36,663 bases of DNA, taken from contig JAAUPF010000054.1 in the NCBI GenBank assembly GCA_012034575.1, positions 1 to 36,663 on the forward strand. Reading direction: 5' to 3'. The position numbers and the translations under genes were made by a program. The DNA is from Richelia sp. CSU_2_1. GTDB taxonomy: Bacteria > Cyanobacteriota > Cyanobacteriia > Cyanobacteriales > Microcoleaceae. This document shows, in pieces, positions 36,501 through 36,663 of the stretch (position 1 is the first letter of the stretch; each line of letters opens with the position of its first letter). Under the pieces are notes generated by a model. That model saw nothing but the letters and a program-made list of their open reading frames with translations, did not search any database and was not told where the DNA came from.

Positions 36501-36663
36501 TTCTACGGGCTGTATGGGGTCGATCGGGGGTTGGGGAGAGATCGGCTCTTCTACAGGCAATTTCGGTTCGACGGGTGCTGCCACTACAGGCGGTTCTACA
36601 GGTGGTTTCGGTTCGACGGGCGCTGCCACTACAGGGGGTTCTACAGGTGGTTTCGGTTCGACG
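33537..36663 (-). CDS. Subtilisin-like (S8) peptidase with LysM and LGFP-like repeats, partial at 5' end
   Basis: More than 1040 residues; the frame stays open to the window edge, so the start and any signal peptide lie beyond 36663. In order: a Pro-rich region with 15-residue repeats (PVEPKPPVEPPVVAA), then an S8 protease with Asp in GIIDTGF, His in NEHGTFS, oxyanion Asn in AAGNDG and Ser in AGTSVSAA. A LysM domain (IQSGDTLSQIA to DTILIPKE) follows, then GDPDPVITEPG repeats and two LGFP-like repeats (GTLGNPIS, GWLGEPKSG). A Gly/Asn linker and a large beta-rich C-terminal domain of unknown type complete it. All three catalytic residues are present. It is likely secreted and wall-associated. 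Confidence 0.9.
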   Translation of the reverse strand, partial: VEPKPPVEPPVVAAPVEPKPPVEPPVVAAPVEPKLPVEEPISPQPPIDPIQPVEPPAIAPEPPLIGRPPIDMVGPIDYEPPDEIISMPPASNRAFIGIIDTGFAAKNSDLDYSQVTLGRDRIDKDNNPLLNAGEGNEHGTFSWGLVSAISGNDKGIDGYNDRANIYLSRAIGSGEWDLALTDFVTEAKAQKKKNAIALLPLDLTQKNADGSITTRYEFTPRERAALENARQNGVLLVVAAGNDGSVMSVLGQSSQEFENIITVGSSNGFGRSDYSSYGYGLDILVPGGAIDNPTLSTVGDDLGTMAGTSVSAAIAAGMASKVWESNPDLSVTQVIDVLTGSAIDLNAPGWDEETGFGVVNFNKAVEMAKEIAPQAYIPTPFSNPTTWGLEGQVTPLERATADEFNGKYYEWESRTIQSGDTLSQIALDTLGDSSPNAYNWIAQYNGISNPDLIYAGDTILIPKEVPAPVDNPDPSTGDPDPVITDPGPGTGDPDPVITEPGSGTGDPDPVITEPSNSINVNGYTISGNFYPVFQNYQGTLGNPISDVNNYNGASYQLFENGSIVSSQYGTFPLYGGIRQAYKNTGGLEGWLGEPKSGEIGHGNGNIIQYFEDGYIYWNGSKATAYRYGTTLPKTPTNIDNQLGVTKPISDGNNSGGNTGNDTNPESGGNNGGSNPGGGNPGGDTTIISPGYIISTINFDLKNQSIWSGGQGSSIGGSISDKFNPEWPFGLAKASLEASYNFSAFANAGTFGVNIPTTFDINWQPNPDGKSVAVNFSSKLNSGLSLETLSGFDLSAKLNLAVKLSTTLPEPWPNRTIGFEASGGLDLQSAMKAAKLPIVLDSSLQTNKKNEDAEHSIETEDVAFQAIDIVNTLALIPATSAAAIPIRDGGFLGASIGLNIQQKSKFDVTGFEIDYDGQKNGNELIVNLNNSGTLNVPIPDSLKAGQEFKFTPTIKPLTKFQSFFNLGGKIEASLNSKKLFESAADKLPIPDWLKNQVKEALPGVSLKESLETPYLSVWQGKIFNPFDFTSAFQLSEINIKIS
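35121..35245. repeat. 42-bp in-gene tandem repeat (GDPDPVITxPGxGT)
   Basis: About three head-to-tail 42-bp units encode the 14-residue linker repeat between the LysM and LGFP-like parts of the subtilase. The units are nearly identical at DNA level, so length variation by recombination is likely. Confidence 0.85.
36540..36663. repeat. 45-bp in-gene tandem repeat (PVEPKPPVEPPVVAA)
   Basis: At least two and a half 45-bp units are seen, and the array runs past the window end. They encode a Pro/Val/Glu-rich stalk before the protease domain. The DNA units are nearly identical. Confidence 0.85.

Noticed and set aside
1..36663. tRNA, rRNA or transposase genes
   Set aside because: I looked for them on both strands and saw no cloverleaf, rRNA or transposase sequence that I could support.

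Overview
The window reads as the chromosome of a filamentous cyanobacterium, probably a Microcoleus/Oscillatoria-type member of the Oscillatoriales. The photosynthetic genes (psbV, psbV2, petJ), a GUN4-domain protein and cyanobacterial-type accD and pilD show the phylum. The very frequent GCGATCGC (HIP1) octamers, the heptanucleotide tandem repeats between genes and several families of small palindromic repeats fit large-genome filamentous lineages. The genus is an inference from style, not a match.

Layout. 0-9 kb: a secreted SH3b protein, a 22-codon relic of a histidine-kinase C-terminus, a two-gene signalling operon (a 1496-aa PAS/GAF hybrid kinase overlapping a REC-PAS-kinase), a CapA-like lipoprotein and a strong hairpin between convergent genes. 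9-14.6 kb: an RTX protein, msrA, a polyprenyl-phosphate type GT2 with a 621-aa membrane partner, and a CHAD protein; the first three are frame-interrupted. 14.9-19.5 kb: housekeeping and photosynthesis (petJ, psbV2, psbV, a 63-aa protein, accD, a DUF2007-like protein, pilD), all on the minus strand. 19.8-25.3 kb: an accessory stretch with a two-domain nucleotide cyclase (two frame breaks), a ParE/RelE toxin-antitoxin pair followed by a second antitoxin-like gene, an AbiJ-like protein with a C-terminal nuclease fold between two copies of one dispersed repeat, and a stand-alone GUN4 domain. 25.4-30 kb: gltB, which lacks the ferredoxin loop and so looks like the NAD(P)H-type large subunit. 30.4-33.5 kb: a dense island of small genes: an antitoxin-like gene (frame-broken), a DUF433 gene, a three-gene overlapping operon that looks like a compact polymorphic-toxin/immunity module, and a PemK/MazF toxin-antitoxin pair bounded by 41-bp near-identical direct repeats. 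33.5 kb to the end: a large extracellular subtilase with LysM and LGFP-like repeats, cut by the window edge.

Two themes stand out. First, five genes (six breaks) are each restored by adding a single base, nearly always in a short homopolymer. This points to sequencing or assembly deletions at least as much as to true pseudogenes. Second, the best candidates for new biology are the toxin-like/partner operon at 31.5-32.7 kb, the AbiJ-like nuclease gene at 23.1-24.5 kb, and the cyclase whose two domains appear to hold complementary halves of one active site. No tRNA, rRNA, CRISPR array or transposase gene was seen.
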